A DNA stretch of 60,000 nt from Takakia lepidozioides (Eukaryota > Streptophyta > Takakiopsida > Takakiales > Takakiaceae). The stretch is taken from positions 61,584,042-61,644,041 of the forward strand of contig CM060734.1 of NCBI GenBank assembly GCA_030704615.1, read 5' to 3'. Position 1 is the stretch's first letter, and each line of letters starts with the position of its first letter. This document shows, in pieces, positions 59,303 through 60,000 of the stretch. Made by a program: the position numbers and the translations under genes. Under the pieces are notes generated by a model. It ran no database searches and was not told the DNA's origin. It was given only the letters and a program-made list of their open reading frames with translations.

Positions 59303-59678
59303 ATGCTGGTGGCGGAATTTTCCCGACTCCTCAAATATCTGCCTAAGGCCGTCTGGCGCTACCGTATGTCTTACATAGGCTTCCATATGTATGCTCTATC
59401 AGATCGATACCAACCGAAGCAAGTGGGAAGATTTGGCAGTTGTCTTTGGCATGGTCATTGGCTACAGACTTATCTTTTTCCTCATGATAAAGTTTACTGA
59501 GGATGTGAGCCCGATCCTCCGCTCGCTCCTTGCCAAGCCTGCCCAGGGCTGCCTGACACGGAAAAATTTGGCTGTCCAAAACACAATTCGACCCCTCTCT
59601 ATGACACCATCCCTTGTCCATGATGCTGCTCCGCTGCGGTATTCCATAGGCAAGCGATTTGGTGCGTCCCCATGCTGA
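59303..59678 (+). pseudogene. ABCG (WBC) half-transporter C-terminal remnant
   Basis: One frame reads LLKYLPKAVWRYRMSYIGFH followed by MYAL, the segment before the large extracellular loop of plant ABCG proteins. The next frame reads YQIDTNRSKWEDLAVVFGMV and then IGYRLIFFLMIKFTEDVSPI, the last membrane span. The loop between (usually some tens of residues) is missing and the frame changes at the joint, with no intron visible. It is therefore a truncated copy or a retrocopy fragment. The tail after SLLAKPA is unfamiliar. Confidence 0.6.
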
Positions 59679-60000
59679 TTCTTACAACAAGGAAAAAGTA
59701 CCTGTCGCTATCTTAGGTAATCTAACAACGGCACCAACAGTGCTGCTGTGAACATGATACGGCAGCAATGGTAATGCATGAAAGAGGGTGATTGATGGTT
59801 AACACTTCTAGCGGTACTGGAAAATTCATCTGGATCCCATTCACTGGTGGGAATTTGCAATAACAAAGCCTCTAGCTGAGAATATTGTTTTCTTTGCTTT
59901 TGGTTAGCTCAGTTGTAGAGAGAGCTGGTGCCACAAAGAGTCTGATACAGAAATGTGAGGTAATTATTCTAGTCTATCAGTGGGGAATCCAGAGATTAAT
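59679..60000. other. Unassigned end of window
   Basis: No gene recognised. A stretch near 59903 (GGTTAGCTCAGTTGTAGAG) resembles a tRNA A box but no B box follows within the window. Confidence 0.4.

Noticed and set aside
59903-59960. tRNA-like A box near the end of the window
   Set aside because: GGTTAGCTCAGTTGTAGAG fits an A box, but no B box or clover-leaf follows before the window ends.

Overview
The window looks like nuclear DNA of a seedless land plant (bryophyte, lycophyte or fern); I cannot name the species. The evidence is spliceosomal introns with GT/AG borders, plant GRAS, UDP-glucose dehydrogenase and homoserine kinase genes, a long PLS-DYW pentatricopeptide (PPR) editing factor with a decayed relative array, a secreted cyanovirin-type lectin, and a heavy load of LINE, SINE, hAT and MULE-like debris.

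Layout. 1-0.8 kb: 3' end of homoserine kinase. 1.8-9.3 kb: diverged repeats carrying traces of the OSB-type 'PDF' motif, around an intact two-exon PPR-DYW gene. 9.6-19 kb is the gene-dense core: mitochondrial ribosomal protein L3 (minus) head to head with CHMP1 (plus), a possible exon of an unidentified minus-strand gene convergent with CHMP1, then the small three-exon QCR9 gene (minus) head to head with intronless UGDH (plus). 20-28 kb: a nested transposon block, namely a LINE with reverse transcriptase, chromodomain and RNase H, cut by an unidentified insertion, an opposite-strand LINE 3' end, a minisatellite and a tRNA-derived SINE with a 12-bp target duplication. 28.4-30.6 kb: a MULE-like transposase-type gene (minus). 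31-37 kb: a broken multi-exon gene joining a ParB-like domain to a beta-class DNA N4/N6 methyltransferase fold, whose introns carry 13 copies of a 26-bp palindrome. 38.4-39.5 kb: secreted cyanovirin-N homologue. 42.9-45.0 kb: intronless GRAS regulator (minus). 45-51 kb: AT-rich DNA with LINE fragments and a 357-bp hAT MITE with a perfect 8-bp target duplication. 51.3-59.2 kb: a decaying PPR/PDF locus invaded by an element with a 10-residue tandem repeat. 59.3-59.7 kb: remnant of an ABCG transporter.

How the parts relate. The housekeeping genes do not form a pathway, but two head-to-head pairs probably share promoters. Two regions deserve attention. One is the ParB-methyltransferase gene, with palindromes confined to its inferred introns and a MULE-like gene pointing away from it; it could be a mobile, bacterial-derived DNA-modification module. 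The other is the PPR locus, in which an N-terminal OSB-type PDF motif appears spliced to a PLS-DYW editing protein, with older versions of the same arrangement decaying 45-55 kb away.
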